A stretch of 11,419 nt of DNA from an uncultured Chromatiaceae bacterium (GCA_946482325.1 CAMLRA010000135.1:1-11419); one strand, 5' to 3'; numbered from the stretch's first letter, positions 1 to 7,548 are shown. The notes: generated by a model not told the origin, from the letters alone. Translations and numbers: made by a program.

Positions 1-177
1 GTGTTGTGCAAACCAGAAACCGAGCTTAAAGCCGAAAAACTGGATTGCGTTCAATGCGTCGACAAATAAAATGCCGGCACCAAATGACACTGCAAACCAA
101 ATGGCCAACAGTTTTAGCATCAGACTGACATTTTCCCGCCAATAGGCACTGGCTTGTTCAGAGCTTTGAAACGCCAT
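1..177 (-). CDS. DUF4212 family protein, small subunit of an SSF-type sodium/solute symporter (5' part only)
   Basis: Fifty-nine in-frame codons are read on the minus strand from an ATG at 177-175 to the window edge, so the C-terminal part is missing. The N-terminus has the DUF4212 pattern: a short polar start with YWREN at residues 12-16, then a membrane segment (about 21-40) containing LKLLAIWF and SFGAGILFVD, then the conserved GFKLGFWFAQ near residues 49-58. A GAGGAG Shine-Dalgarno lies about 6 nt before the ATG. In this family (VC_2704-like) the protein is a small two-helix inner-membrane subunit encoded just upstream of a VC_2705-type SSF symporter for acetate or other small carboxylates; that partner is expected immediately beyond the left edge. 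It diverges from crbS, whose product senses or controls acetate use, which supports an acetate-uptake role. The family call is firm; the substrate is inferred. Confidence 0.85.
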   Translation of the reverse strand, partial: MAFQSSEQASAYWRENVSLMLKLLAIWFAVSFGAGILFVDALNAIQFFGFKLGFWFAQH

Positions 178-429
178 AACGTCTCTCCTCGTTGTGTTTT
201 GTTTATAGTTATAACCTGTTGTGAGCTGGCAACTGCCGCTGATTACACAATAGCCGGTGCTGGCAAAACGCCTAGCCCGACTTTAGTCGAAGTGGTTGAA
301 GTCGCAGGTTTTTTGCTTGGGATCAGCATTGACAGCGCCGCTAAATTCCCCAAGACTGCAGCGATACCCCCGCGCAGTGTTATTGTGATGCTGCAAGTTA
401 AAGTATTGAATTTAAACGAGGTATCGACG
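178..429. promoter_or_regulatory. Divergent promoter region between the DUF4212 symporter gene and crbS
   Basis: This 252-nt stretch lies between the DUF4212 start codon and the GTG proposed for crbS. An open frame in phase with crbS runs through it, but its translation has no family resemblance and starts antisense to DUF4212, so I treat it as non-coding. It holds an imperfect palindrome at 278-289 (CGACT-TT-AGTCG). Its minus-strand reading, GACTAAAGTC, matches boxes in the acs/porin promoter region. A -10-like TATTGT on the minus strand lies at 252-247, 26 nt downstream of that box toward DUF4212. No confident sigma70 or sigma54 promoter toward crbS was found. Confidence 0.65.
279..288 (-). 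promoter_or_regulatory. Candidate CrbR box in front of DUF4212
   Basis: Read on the minus strand this is GACTAAAGTC. It differs at one position from the GACTAATGTC in front of acs and lies at the same distance (26 nt) from a -10-like hexamer (TATTGT at 252-247). The position, about -48 to -39, is typical for an activator binding next to RNA polymerase. Assignment to CrbR is inferred from its presence before the expected target genes; no binding-site database was consulted. Confidence 0.45.
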
Positions 430-432
430 GTG
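418..432 (+). promoter_or_regulatory. Ribosome binding site and GTG start that fix the crbS N-terminus
   Basis: A GAGG Shine-Dalgarno at 418-421 is followed after 8 nt by GTG at 430-432. The protein then begins directly with the first predicted membrane helix, as is usual for this kinase family. The upstream in-frame ATG at 388 and the distal ATG at 154 would add residues without any family resemblance. TTG at 406 is an alternative with no better ribosome site. Confidence 0.65.
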
Positions 433-3400
433 GCTGCTGGTTGGATCATTCTGATGGCAATAGCCTATATCGGTGGGCTCTTTGCCATTGCAAACTGGGC
501 AGACCGGCCGCGGCATGACCCACTACTACAAAAGTATGGGGGGGCGATTTATAGTCTGGCGCTGGCGGTGTATTGCACATCCTGGACTTATTATGGTGCT
601 GTGGGGTCTGCTGTCAGCTCGGGCTGGGATTACCTGCCGATTTACCTCGGGCCTGTGCTGCTGTATCTGTTTGGCCATCGCTTGCTGCGCAAATTATTAT
701 TTGTCGCGAAAAAGCACAACGTCACGTCGTTGACCGACTTTATCAGTGCCCGTTATGGCAAACGCCAGGCTATCGCTGCGTTGACCGCGTTGCTTTGTCT
801 GGTGGTGGTAGTGCCTTATATCGCGCTGCAATTAAAAGCCGTGACGAATTCTTATCAGGTACTGGCCGGTTTGCCGGCCGCAGGCAGTGCTGCGGTCTGG
901 CAGGATTCGGCGCTGTGGAGTGCGCTGACTATGGCGATATTTGCCATTTTATTCGGCACCCGCAAGTTGCACCTGACCGAACAGAACCGCGGCGTGATGG
1001 CCGCTATCGCTTTTGAATCTGTAGTGAAGCTTGCGGCATTGCTGCTACTGGCGGGCGCTGTGGTGTATTGGCTGCTGCCAGAGCCTGCAAGTTTACTGCA
1101 GCAATTCCAGCAACATAACAACACCCAAGCTGCCGGGCAGTTCAGCCTGACCGGCTTTCTGACTAAAACCCTGCTGGCGGTCACGGCAGTATTTTTATTA
1201 CCACGACAGTTTCATGTCACTTTTGTGGAGAACACCGACCCCGCGCACCTGCATCAGGCGCGGCGCTGGTTTGTCTGGTATTTGCTGTTAGTGACGCTCG
1301 TCGTGGTACCGGTCGCTATCGCCGGTATCCAACTATTTCCGCAACAATTAGCGCATGCCGACAGTTTTGTACTGTTAATCCCGGCCAGTCAGGGCTGGGA
1401 TTTGTTAAGCGCACTGGTCTTTATTGGCGGTTTCTCGGCCGCGACTTCGATGATTGTCATCGCCACGCTGGCGCTTGGCACTATGATCAGTAATGACGTC
1501 GTGATGCCGGCGTTATTACGCCGCCAGCAATTACATAGGCAACAACGTGATTACAGCGTGTTGATCCTGCGGGTGCGCCGGCTGATGATTTTGTTAGTGA
1601 TGGCTTTGTCCTGGGGTTATTACCGTTGGTTTGCCCGCAATTACGAGCTGGCTGAAACAGGCTTGTTGGCTTTTGCACTGATTATTCAACTGGCACCGGC
1701 GGTGATCGGCGGGTTGTACTGGAAACGCGGGCACGCCTGGGGCGTTTATGCCGGTGTGTCGGTCGGTTTTGTGCTGTGGTTTTATTGCCTGATGTTGCCA
1801 CAGCTGGTCAATGCCGGCGTAATGGCGCCAACTGTGTTGGAGCAAGGTGCTTTTGGATTCAGCTGGTTAAAGCCAACTGCGTTATTGGGGCTGGAGTTGG
1901 ATGCTTTAAGCCATGGTGTGTTTTGGTCTTTGGGGCTCAATTCGTTGGCCTATGTGCTGATGTCGTTACTGCACAAGGCGGATTTAAACGACCGTCTGCA
2001 AGCCGTCGCTTTTGTCAAACCCAATCTACCGCTGCCGGATGATGGCAAAACACTCAAACGTAATGTAGTCGCCTCGGCAGATATTCTGACCCTGTTGGAG
2101 CGATTTGTCGGCGCGCACCGTGTGCGTGAATCACTGGATGAATTTGAACAGCGTCATGGCTACCGGCCATCTTCCGATGATGTGCTGCAGGTGCAGCTGC
2201 TGCGCCATGTCGAACGTGAGCTGGCAGGCGTGATTGGCTCATCGAGCGCCGCTGCTATGGTCAAAGCCGTGCTGGAAGGCCGTTCTTTTGCTTTTGAAGA
2301 CGTGGTGACGATGTTTGACGACACGCGGGAAGCGATTCAGTTTTCCCGCAAGATTTTGTTCTCGACGCTGGAGAACTTAAGTCAGGGCGTCAGTGTGGTG
2401 GACCGGGATTTACAGCTGGTGGCCTGGAATAAAAAGTATCTGGAGATGTTTGATTACCCAGCCGGCATGATTCGGGTTGGCCGTGCTGTGGCGGACATAG
2501 TGCGCTTTAACGCTGAGCGCGGTTTGTGTGGGCCAGGTAATGCCGATGAGCACGTGGCCAAGCGGATCAGTCATTTGCAAAATGGGACTGCCCATGTATT
2601 TCAGCGCGTCCGGCCCGACGGTTCTGTCATCGAAATTCGGGGCAATCCAATCCCCGGCGGCGGATTTGTGACCAGTTTTACTGATATCACGGAACACGTG
2701 AAAGCGGTACAGGCGTTAGCAGCTGCAAAAGAGCATCTGGAACAGCGCGTGTCTGAACGTACAGCACAAATCAGCCAGATGAACGCGGAATTGCTGGCGG
2801 AGGTGGAACTGCGTCGCACCACAGAGCAGCAGCTGCTGCAGGCCAAGGCCGAAGCCGAGGCTGCCAACGCATCAAAAACCCGGTTTCTGGCGCTGGCGAG
2901 CCACGACATTTTGCAGCCGCTCAATGCGGCGCGGTTATTTGCGGCAGCGCTGGACGATCAGCAACTTAACAGCAAGGGTCGGCAGATGTTGGGCCAGCTG
3001 GATAATTCGCTCAAAGCCACCGAAGAGCTGATGGCGACATTACTGGATATCGCGCGGCTCGATGAAGGCAAGTTAGAGTTTCCGGTTAGTGCTGTCGATT
3101 TACGCGCGATGTTGCTGCAACTGGCCGATGAAAGTCAGTTGTTGGTGGCGCAAAAGCAGCTGCAGTTGCGCGTCCGGGCGGGACATTTCCAAGTTAGCAG
3201 CCACCCGACTTACTTACGTCGTATCATTCAGAATATTCTGAGTAACGCCATTAAATATACCCAGTCCGGCAAAGTGCTGATCGGCTGTCGCCAGCGTGGC
3301 GATGTGGTCTGGATTGAGGTGTGGGACACAGGTCCAGGCCTGGCCGAACAAGACCTGCAGCAGATTTTCACTGACTTTTACCGGGTGCAGGCGACAGCAA

Positions 3401-3966
3401 GGGGGCAACAGGGCGTCGGGCTTGGGCTTGGTGTGGTACAGCGCATGGCGCGCAGTCTCGGACATCCGCTGGAAGTGGTTTCGATGCCGGGCAAAGGCAG
3501 TTGTTTCCGTCTGGCGGTTCCGGTTATTGCCGAAGCTGCACCACAGCCGGTGTCGGGTACTGACATTCAGGTGCCCCCGATGCAGGCGGTGGCTGGTGCA
3601 GTCAGTATTTTGTGTATCGATGATGACAATTCTAATCTGGCTGCTTTGCAGCAGCTGTTAACGCAGTGGCGGCTCGGCACTGTGACCTGCCTCGATGATG
3701 CCGAAAAGGTACTGCAACTGCAGCTGCCGGTGGATATAGTCATCGCTGATTATCAGCTTGGCCAGCCGCCAGATGGCTTGCAGCTGTTTATTGAGTTAAA
3801 ACAACGCTGGCCAGAGCTGCGTGGCATCTTAGTGTCGGCTGCGCCTGATCCAAGTTTGCCGGAGCGCGCCAAAGCGGCCGGGATGTTATTTTTACCCAAA
3901 CCTATCAAAGCGGCGGCCTTGCGCGCTGCATTGAATTCACTGAAACTGCAGGGCCGCGGAAGCTGA
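430..3966 (+). CDS. crbS: CrbS-type hybrid sensor histidine kinase: SSF transporter-like membrane domain, STAC, PAS, HisKA, HATPase, receiver
   Basis: The 1178-residue product starts at the GTG at 430. Residues about 5-520 form a multi-helix sodium/solute symporter (SSF)-like domain. A STAC linker follows (about 550-621, with ERELAGVIGSSSA), then a PAS domain of the PAS_7 kind (about 635-755) and a coiled coil (about 758-820). The H-box is SHDILQPLNAARLF with phospho-acceptor His825. The ATP-binding domain has an N-box (around Asn935/Asn939), DTGPGL from Asp966 and GVGLGLG from Gly995. A C-terminal receiver carries acidic residues Asp1064-1066 and phospho-acceptor Asp1107, with no HPt domain. 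This architecture and H-box are those of CrbS, which with CrbR activates acs in Vibrio and Pseudomonas. It probably sits in the inner membrane and couples passage or sensing of acetate or a related solute to phosphotransfer. The cognate regulator is most likely the LuxR-type protein encoded at 6758-7435. The permease gene follows after 34 nt, so the two are probably cotranscribed. Ligand and transport activity cannot be read from the sequence. Confidence 0.9.
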   Translation: MAAGWIILMAIAYIGGLFAIANWADRPRHDPLLQKYGGAIYSLALAVYCTSWTYYGAVGSAVSSGWDYLPIYLGPVLLYLFGHRLLRKLLFVAKKHNVTSLTDFISARYGKRQAIAALTALLCLVVVVPYIALQLKAVTNSYQVLAGLPAAGSAAVWQDSALWSALTMAIFAILFGTRKLHLTEQNRGVMAAIAFESVVKLAALLLLAGAVVYWLLPEPASLLQQFQQHNNTQAAGQFSLTGFLTKTLLAVTAVFLLPRQFHVTFVENTDPAHLHQARRWFVWYLLLVTLVVVPVAIAGIQLFPQQLAHADSFVLLIPASQGWDLLSALVFIGGFSAATSMIVIATLALGTMISNDVVMPALLRRQQLHRQQRDYSVLILRVRRLMILLVMALSWGYYRWFARNYELAETGLLAFALIIQLAPAVIGGLYWKRGHAWGVYAGVSVGFVLWFYCLMLPQLVNAGVMAPTVLEQGAFGFSWLKPTALLGLELDALSHGVFWSLGLNSLAYVLMSLLHKADLNDRLQAVAFVKPNLPLPDDGKTLKRNVVASADILTLLERFVGAHRVRESLDEFEQRHGYRPSSDDVLQVQLLRHVERELAGVIGSSSAAAMVKAVLEGRSFAFEDVVTMFDDTREAIQFSRKILFSTLENLSQGVSVVDRDLQLVAWNKKYLEMFDYPAGMIRVGRAVADIVRFNAERGLCGPGNADEHVAKRISHLQNGTAHVFQRVRPDGSVIEIRGNPIPGGGFVTSFTDITEHVKAVQALAAAKEHLEQRVSERTAQISQMNAELLAEVELRRTTEQQLLQAKAEAEAANASKTRFLALASHDILQPLNAARLFAAALDDQQLNSKGRQMLGQLDNSLKATEELMATLLDIARLDEGKLEFPVSAVDLRAMLLQLADESQLLVAQKQLQLRVRAGHFQVSSHPTYLRRIIQNILSNAIKYTQSGKVLIGCRQRGDVVWIEVWDTGPGLAEQDLQQIFTDFYRVQATARGQQGVGLGLGVVQRMARSLGHPLEVVSMPGKGSCFRLAVPVIAEAAPQPVSGTDIQVPPMQAVAGAVSILCIDDDNSNLAALQQLLTQWRLGTVTCLDDAEKVLQLQLPVDIVIADYQLGQPPDGLQLFIELKQRWPELRGILVSAAPDPSLPERAKAAGMLFLPKPIKAAALRAALNSLKLQGRGS

Positions 3967-4000
3967 AATCACTTCCATCTGTACAAACAAGGAGAACTGC

Positions 4001-5053
4001 ATGCGGGCAGAACTGGAACGCCGCTTTTTTTTGTGGATGTTAATTGCTGTTACTTTGTTATTTGGTTGGGTGTTAGAGCCATTCTGGGGCGCGGTATTTT
4101 GGGCCTGTGCGCTTAGTGTAATTTTCTACCCGTTACAGCAATGGCTGCTACAGCATTTTTCCGCGCGCCGCGGCCGGATGGCACTGTTGACGTTGTGCTG
4201 TTCTGTGCTGGTCGTGGTGTTGCCGCTGCTGGCAATTGGCGCTTCTTTTGTGCAGGAAGGCATTAATTTTTATGCCCGGCTGCAGAGCGGTGAAGTGGAT
4301 CCTGCCAAGATGATCGATGCGGTCAAATCAGCGTTTCCGGCCGCAGTATCGACCTTGCAGGGGTTTGGGATCGATACCGACAATCTGCGGTTAAAACTCA
4401 CTGAGTTTGCGATGGGCACCAGTAAAGTGCTGGCAGGTGAGATGCTGGCAATAGGTCAGAATGCCGCTGGTTTGTTTCTCAATATTGCCCTGATGTTATA
4501 TCTGGCGTTTTTCCTGCTGCGCGACGGGCCAAAATTGCTGCATTTGCTGGTCGAAGCTTTGCCGCTTGGCGATGAGCGTGAACATCTGTTATTGGCTAAA
4601 TTTGCCGAAGTGACCCGCGCCACAGTCAAAGGCAATCTGGTAGTGGCGGTGGTGCAGGGTACTTTAGGCGGCATTATCTTTTTCCTGCTGGACATTCCGG
4701 CGCCGATTTTATGGGGCGTGGTGATGACCTTCCTGAGCCTGTTGCCTGCCGTTGGTGCTGCGCTGGTCTGGTTACCGGTTTCCTTGTATTTGTACGCCAC
4801 CGGCCAGTGGGTGCCGGCGACTGTGCTTATCGCTTATGGCGCGCTGGTGATTGGTCTTGCCGATAACATCCTGCGGCCATTATTAGTCGGCCGTGACACC
4901 AAGTTGCCGGATTATGTGGTGTTGTTTTCCACGCTCGGTGGCATCAGTTTGTTTGGCATCAATGGGTTTGTATTGGGGCCACTGGTCGCGGCGCTTTTTA
5001 TGGTGTTCTGGCAGATTTTTATGACCGAATTCAGCCACCAGCCTAAACCCTGA
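4001..5053 (+). CDS. AI-2E transporter (PerM) family inner-membrane permease
   Basis: A 350-residue membrane protein begins at ATG 4001 with a strong AAGGAG at 3989-3994. Two hydrophobic segments lie near the N-terminus (about 10-40), a third at about 60-85, then a soluble stretch (about 86-150). A cluster of helices fills the C-terminal half, with the family pattern of an FFLLRDG segment, a glycine-rich VVQGTLGGIIFFLL helix, a LPAVGAALVWLP segment and the ADNILRPLLVGRD motif followed by FSTLGGISLFGINGFVLGPL. This is the PF01594 layout at normal length. The name comes from E. coli TqsA/YdgG; most members have unknown substrates, and some are linked to sodium/proton exchange or organic-solute export. 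It follows crbS by 34 nt without a terminator and is likely in its operon. A role in acetate-linked export or ion balance is possible, but only context suggests it. Confidence 0.88.
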   Translation: MRAELERRFFLWMLIAVTLLFGWVLEPFWGAVFWACALSVIFYPLQQWLLQHFSARRGRMALLTLCCSVLVVVLPLLAIGASFVQEGINFYARLQSGEVDPAKMIDAVKSAFPAAVSTLQGFGIDTDNLRLKLTEFAMGTSKVLAGEMLAIGQNAAGLFLNIALMLYLAFFLLRDGPKLLHLLVEALPLGDEREHLLLAKFAEVTRATVKGNLVVAVVQGTLGGIIFFLLDIPAPILWGVVMTFLSLLPAVGAALVWLPVSLYLYATGQWVPATVLIAYGALVIGLADNILRPLLVGRDTKLPDYVVLFSTLGGISLFGINGFVLGPLVAALFMVFWQIFMTEFSHQPKP

Positions 5054-5204
5054 ACGCCTCACGGGTGTGGAGGGTTTGGAGAATGGATTTTTACTGCATA
5101 ACGCAGGTGTAGTTTTTTTAAATTATGTGGTGCGTAACTATATAAATTCTCTGACTATACTCAGCGTTAACCATAGCTGAAGAACAAGCGCAAGGACCTA
5201 TGCA
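5054..5204 (+). promoter_or_regulatory. Intergenic region before the HD-GYP gene: weak terminator-like hairpin and possible promoter
   Basis: These 151 nt separate the permease from the HD-GYP gene. A short hairpin (CTGC 5094-5097 with GCAG 5103-5106) is followed by a run of seven T at 5113-5119. The stem is only 4 bp, so it is a poor terminator candidate. Downstream the DNA is AT-rich, with -10-like hexamers TATAAA at 5141-5146 and TATACT at 5156-5161; neither has a convincing -35. The HD-GYP gene probably has its own promoter here, but the evidence is modest. Confidence 0.35.
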
Positions 5205-5207
5205 GTG
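5192..5207 (+). promoter_or_regulatory. Ribosome binding site and GTG start of the HD-GYP gene
   Basis: AAGGA at 5192-5196 lies 8 nt before GTG at 5205-5207, which opens the long frame. An ATG at 5200-5202 sits closer to the ribosome site but is in another frame and meets a stop after eight codons. GTG is therefore the likely start, and the out-of-frame ATG may compete with it. Confidence 0.6.
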
Positions 5208-6761
5208 GGAAATCTTGAGCAATTAGAGCACTTTGTGAATATTGGGCTGGCGCTCGCCAGGCAAACTGACCGAACTGTGTTACTGGAGCAAATTCTGCAA
5301 AGTGCGCAGCATATCAGCCAGGCGGACGGCGGCACGATTTATCGGCTCACCAGTGATAATCACCTCGAATTCGCCACTTTATTTAACCGCAGCCTTGGGT
5401 TTCACCAGGGCGGAACGTCGGGAAAAGTATCGGCACAGGCGCCCATTCCGCTGTATAAAGACGGTCAACCGAATGACAGTGCCGTGGTTGCGATTGCCGC
5501 GCTGCAAAAACAACCGATAGTCATCGATGATGTGTACTACAGCCCATTAGTCAATCAGGAGCGGGCCAGGCAGTTTGACCAACAACACGGGTACCGCACG
5601 CAATCGATGCTGACAGTGCCTTTGCTGGACCACCAGGGTGATGTGACAGGGGTACTGCAGCTGGTGAATTGCCTAAACGCGACTGGGCAAGTACAACCGT
5701 TTCCTGCCGCAACCCAGCGTTTGGTCATCGCTTTATCTTCGATGGCTGCAATGGTGCTGACCAATAAACAGTTGGTGCATGATCTGGAAGAATTGTTCGG
5801 CGCTTTAAGCCGGTTATTAGCCAAAGCCATTGATGAAAAGTCGCCTTACACAGGCGGTCATTGCAAAAGAGTGCCGGCCATCACCATGATGCTGGCGCAT
5901 GCCTGCAGCGAGACGACAGAAGGCCCGCTGGCCGGTTTTTCGATGAATGAAGCGGATGTCCACGAATTATCGGTGGCGGCCTGGTTACACGATTGCGGCA
6001 AGATCGCCACGCCCGAATACATCATGGACAAAGCAACTAAATTGCATGGCTTACACGACAATATTGCACTGGTAGAAGCGCGGTTTGAAATTGCCCGGCG
6101 CGATATTCTGCTGGACCAGAGTCTGGATCAGACCAGCCGGGAAGATTTACTCGACCAGCTACGGGTCGATTTGAAGTTTCTGCAAGCCAGCAATATCGGC
6201 GGGGAATTTATGTCGTGGGAGCTGCAAAAACGCGTGCGTGACATCGCTGCCCGCTACCATATCGTGATTGCCGGGGTTGAACAGTCGGTTTTAACACCAG
6301 CCGAAGTCAGTAATTTATGTGTAGAGCGCGGCACTTTAAACCCGGAAGAGCGTCGGGTGATTAATCGTCACATTGATATCACTATCGAAATGCTCGAATC
6401 ACTGCCATTTCCAAAACATCTGCGTAATGTGCCTGAATATGCCGGCGGTCATCACGAAAAAATGGATGGCACTGGTTATCCACGAGGCCTTACGAAAGCG
6501 CAGATGTCAGTTCAGGCAAGGATCATGGCCATCGCCGATATTTTTGAGGCGTTAACTGCGTCGGACCGGCCTTATAAAAAAGCCAAGACGTTGTCAGAGT
6601 CGCTGCGTATTTTAGGGTTTATGGCCAAAGAGCAGCACATCGATGCCGATTTATTCCGCATATTCGTCGAGAAAAAAGTCTATCTGGAATTTGCCAGGCA
6701 GTTTCTGTCGGCCGAACAAATTGATGAGGTCGACCACAGTAGCTTGCCGGGTTTACATTAA
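5205..6761 (+). CDS. GAF domain / HD-GYP domain cyclic-di-GMP phosphodiesterase
   Basis: A 518-residue soluble protein with no signal peptide or membrane helix. Residues about 10-190 form a GAF sensor domain, including MLTVPLLDHQGDVTGVLQL. The catalytic HD-GYP domain follows from about 200 with its signature residues: GGHCKRV with His219, the HD pair in WLHDCGK (His262-Asp263), INRHI with His389, the HHEKMDGTGYP motif at 416-426, and IADIFEALTASDRPYK (Asp444). All expected metal ligands appear present, so it is probably an active phosphodiesterase that hydrolyses c-di-GMP. About 100 extra, mostly helical residues (about 278-376) lie between the HD and HHE motifs, where compact HD-GYP domains have a short link. 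The gene lies between crbS-permease and crbR, so it may tie biofilm/motility control to carbon state; the GAF ligand is unknown. Its stop overlaps that of the convergent crbR at a TTAA, with no terminator between them. Confidence 0.93.
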   Translation: MGNLEQLEHFVNIGLALARQTDRTVLLEQILQSAQHISQADGGTIYRLTSDNHLEFATLFNRSLGFHQGGTSGKVSAQAPIPLYKDGQPNDSAVVAIAALQKQPIVIDDVYYSPLVNQERARQFDQQHGYRTQSMLTVPLLDHQGDVTGVLQLVNCLNATGQVQPFPAATQRLVIALSSMAAMVLTNKQLVHDLEELFGALSRLLAKAIDEKSPYTGGHCKRVPAITMMLAHACSETTEGPLAGFSMNEADVHELSVAAWLHDCGKIATPEYIMDKATKLHGLHDNIALVEARFEIARRDILLDQSLDQTSREDLLDQLRVDLKFLQASNIGGEFMSWELQKRVRDIAARYHIVIAGVEQSVLTPAEVSNLCVERGTLNPEERRVINRHIDITIEMLESLPFPKHLRNVPEYAGGHHEKMDGTGYPRGLTKAQMSVQARIMAIADIFEALTASDRPYKKAKTLSESLRILGFMAKEQHIDADLFRIFVEKKVYLEFARQFLSAEQIDEVDHSSLPGLH

Positions 6762-7435
6762 GGCGATTGTCGCGCTAAGTCGCGGTCTACCGGCGCTTCG
6801 AGTTGCAGGCGCTGTGCCTGGATCACGACCTGAGTGCGGTTGGTGACGCCGAGTTTGCGGAATATTGCGGTCATGTGGGCTTTCACTGTCGCTTCAGAGA
6901 TATGTAAATCGTAGGCGATTTGTTTATTCAGCCAACCTTCGGTCAGGTAATACAACACTTTGTATTGCTGTTGCGTCAGCTGGGCGATACGGGCGGCGAG
7001 GTCTAAGTCTTCATGTTGCTGCGGGTTTGTCCGCAACAAGTGCTGATATTTTTCCGGCAGCCAAATCTCGCCGGCCATCACAGCGTGTAATGCGTTAGCG
7101 ATCTCGACGGGATGTGCTGATTTGGGTACGTAAGCCGATGCACCGAAATTCATTACGCGGCGGATCACATCCTGATCATCACTGGCTGAAATGACCACTA
7201 TGGGCATGGTCGGGAACGTTTTCCGCAGTTGGATTAGGCCGAGAAAACCGCAATTACCTGGCATATGCAAATCCAGTAACAGTAAATCTGCGTCAGGATG
7301 CTGTTCCAGCGCCTGTACAGTGGCATCAAAACAGTCGGTTTCAACGGTTGCAGTCGTGGCAAAAGTATTGCTGATGGCACTGATGAGTGCATTGCGAAAC
7401 AGGGGATGATCGTCTGCGACTATAAGTTTTGCCAT
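6758..7435 (-). CDS. crbR: CrbR-type response regulator (receiver + LuxR/FixJ helix-turn-helix)
   Basis: The 225-residue protein starts at ATG 7435-7433, read MAKLIVADDHPLF. The receiver domain (about 3-120) has the acidic pair Asp8-Asp9, phospho-acceptor Asp55 in LLLLDLHMPG, Ser83 and Lys105. After a linker, a GerE/LuxR-type DNA-binding domain (about 152-209) contains LTEGWLNKQIAYDLHISEAT and VKAHMTAIFRKLGV. It sits directly downstream of acs in the same orientation, and the same window encodes a CrbS-type kinase with no other obvious partner. That makes it the likely CrbR, a transcriptional activator of acs. Likely additional targets here are the porin and the DUF4212 symporter, based on shared promoter boxes. 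A hairpin separates it from acs, so expression may come partly from read-through and partly from its own promoter. Its last codons overlap the end of the HD-GYP gene by a palindromic TTAA. Confidence 0.88.
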   Translation of the reverse strand: MAKLIVADDHPLFRNALISAISNTFATTATVETDCFDATVQALEQHPDADLLLLDLHMPGNCGFLGLIQLRKTFPTMPIVVISASDDQDVIRRVMNFGASAYVPKSAHPVEIANALHAVMAGEIWLPEKYQHLLRTNPQQHEDLDLAARIAQLTQQQYKVLYYLTEGWLNKQIAYDLHISEATVKAHMTAIFRKLGVTNRTQVVIQAQRLQLEAPVDRDLARQSP

Positions 7436-7446
7436 TTCGGATCTCC
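7433..7446 (-). promoter_or_regulatory. Ribosome binding site that fixes the crbR start
   Basis: On the minus strand a GGAG (plus-strand 7443-7446) precedes the ATG at 7435-7433 by 7 nt. The frame is open up to a TTG at 7450, but that TTG is not a sensible start because the ribosome site lies inside the five codons it would add. The ATG start also puts the beta-strand and acidic pair at the normal distance from the N-terminus. Confidence 0.75.
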
Positions 7447-7506
7447 GCAAAAGAATTTATCAACACTGCACAGCTTAATCACCGGCATCTAATCTGTCTA
7501 TGGAAG

Positions 7507-7541
7507 AAAGACCATAAGCCTTTGATAGACTTATGGTCTTT
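7507..7541. terminator. Hairpin terminator between acs and crbR
   Basis: A perfect 12-bp inverted repeat, AAAGACCATAAG at 7507-7518 and its complement at 7530-7541, encloses an 11-nt loop. It begins 7 nt beyond the acs stop codon. On the minus strand the stem is followed by CTTCC in a T-rich context, so it should terminate or attenuate acs transcripts. On the plus strand it is followed by TTG. crbR lies just downstream on the same strand, so partial read-through may couple acs and crbR levels. Confidence 0.7.
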
Positions 7542-7548
7542 TGTCGAC

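Noticed and set aside
154..429. N-terminal extension of crbS from ATG 154
   Set aside because: The translation has no kinase-family resemblance, overlaps the divergent DUF4212 start, and contains promoter-like elements; a ribosome site and GTG at 418-432 fit better.
178..429. Sigma54 promoter for the symporter or crbS
   Set aside because: No GG-N10-GC arrangement with acceptable flanks was found on either strand.
855..1184. Antisense 109-codon open frame inside crbS
   Set aside because: Low-complexity, cysteine/serine/alanine-rich translation without a ribosome site; a shadow of the coding strand.
5151..5160. GACTATACTC before the HD-GYP gene as an activator box
   Set aside because: Only 7 of 10 core positions match GACTAATGTC and the symmetric end is lost; chance match is likely.
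5200..5226. ATG at 5200 near a ribosome site
   Set aside because: It reads eight codons and stops; the long HD-GYP frame starts at GTG 5205.
7436..7450. TTG start for crbR five codons upstream
   Set aside because: The Shine-Dalgarno GGAG lies inside this extension; ATG at 7435 fits the receiver fold.
7489..7500. Possible fourth activator box before crbR
   Set aside because: CTAATCTGTCTA resembles CTAATGTCTAAT only after skipping two central bases, so the spacing of half-sites would differ; kept only as a note.
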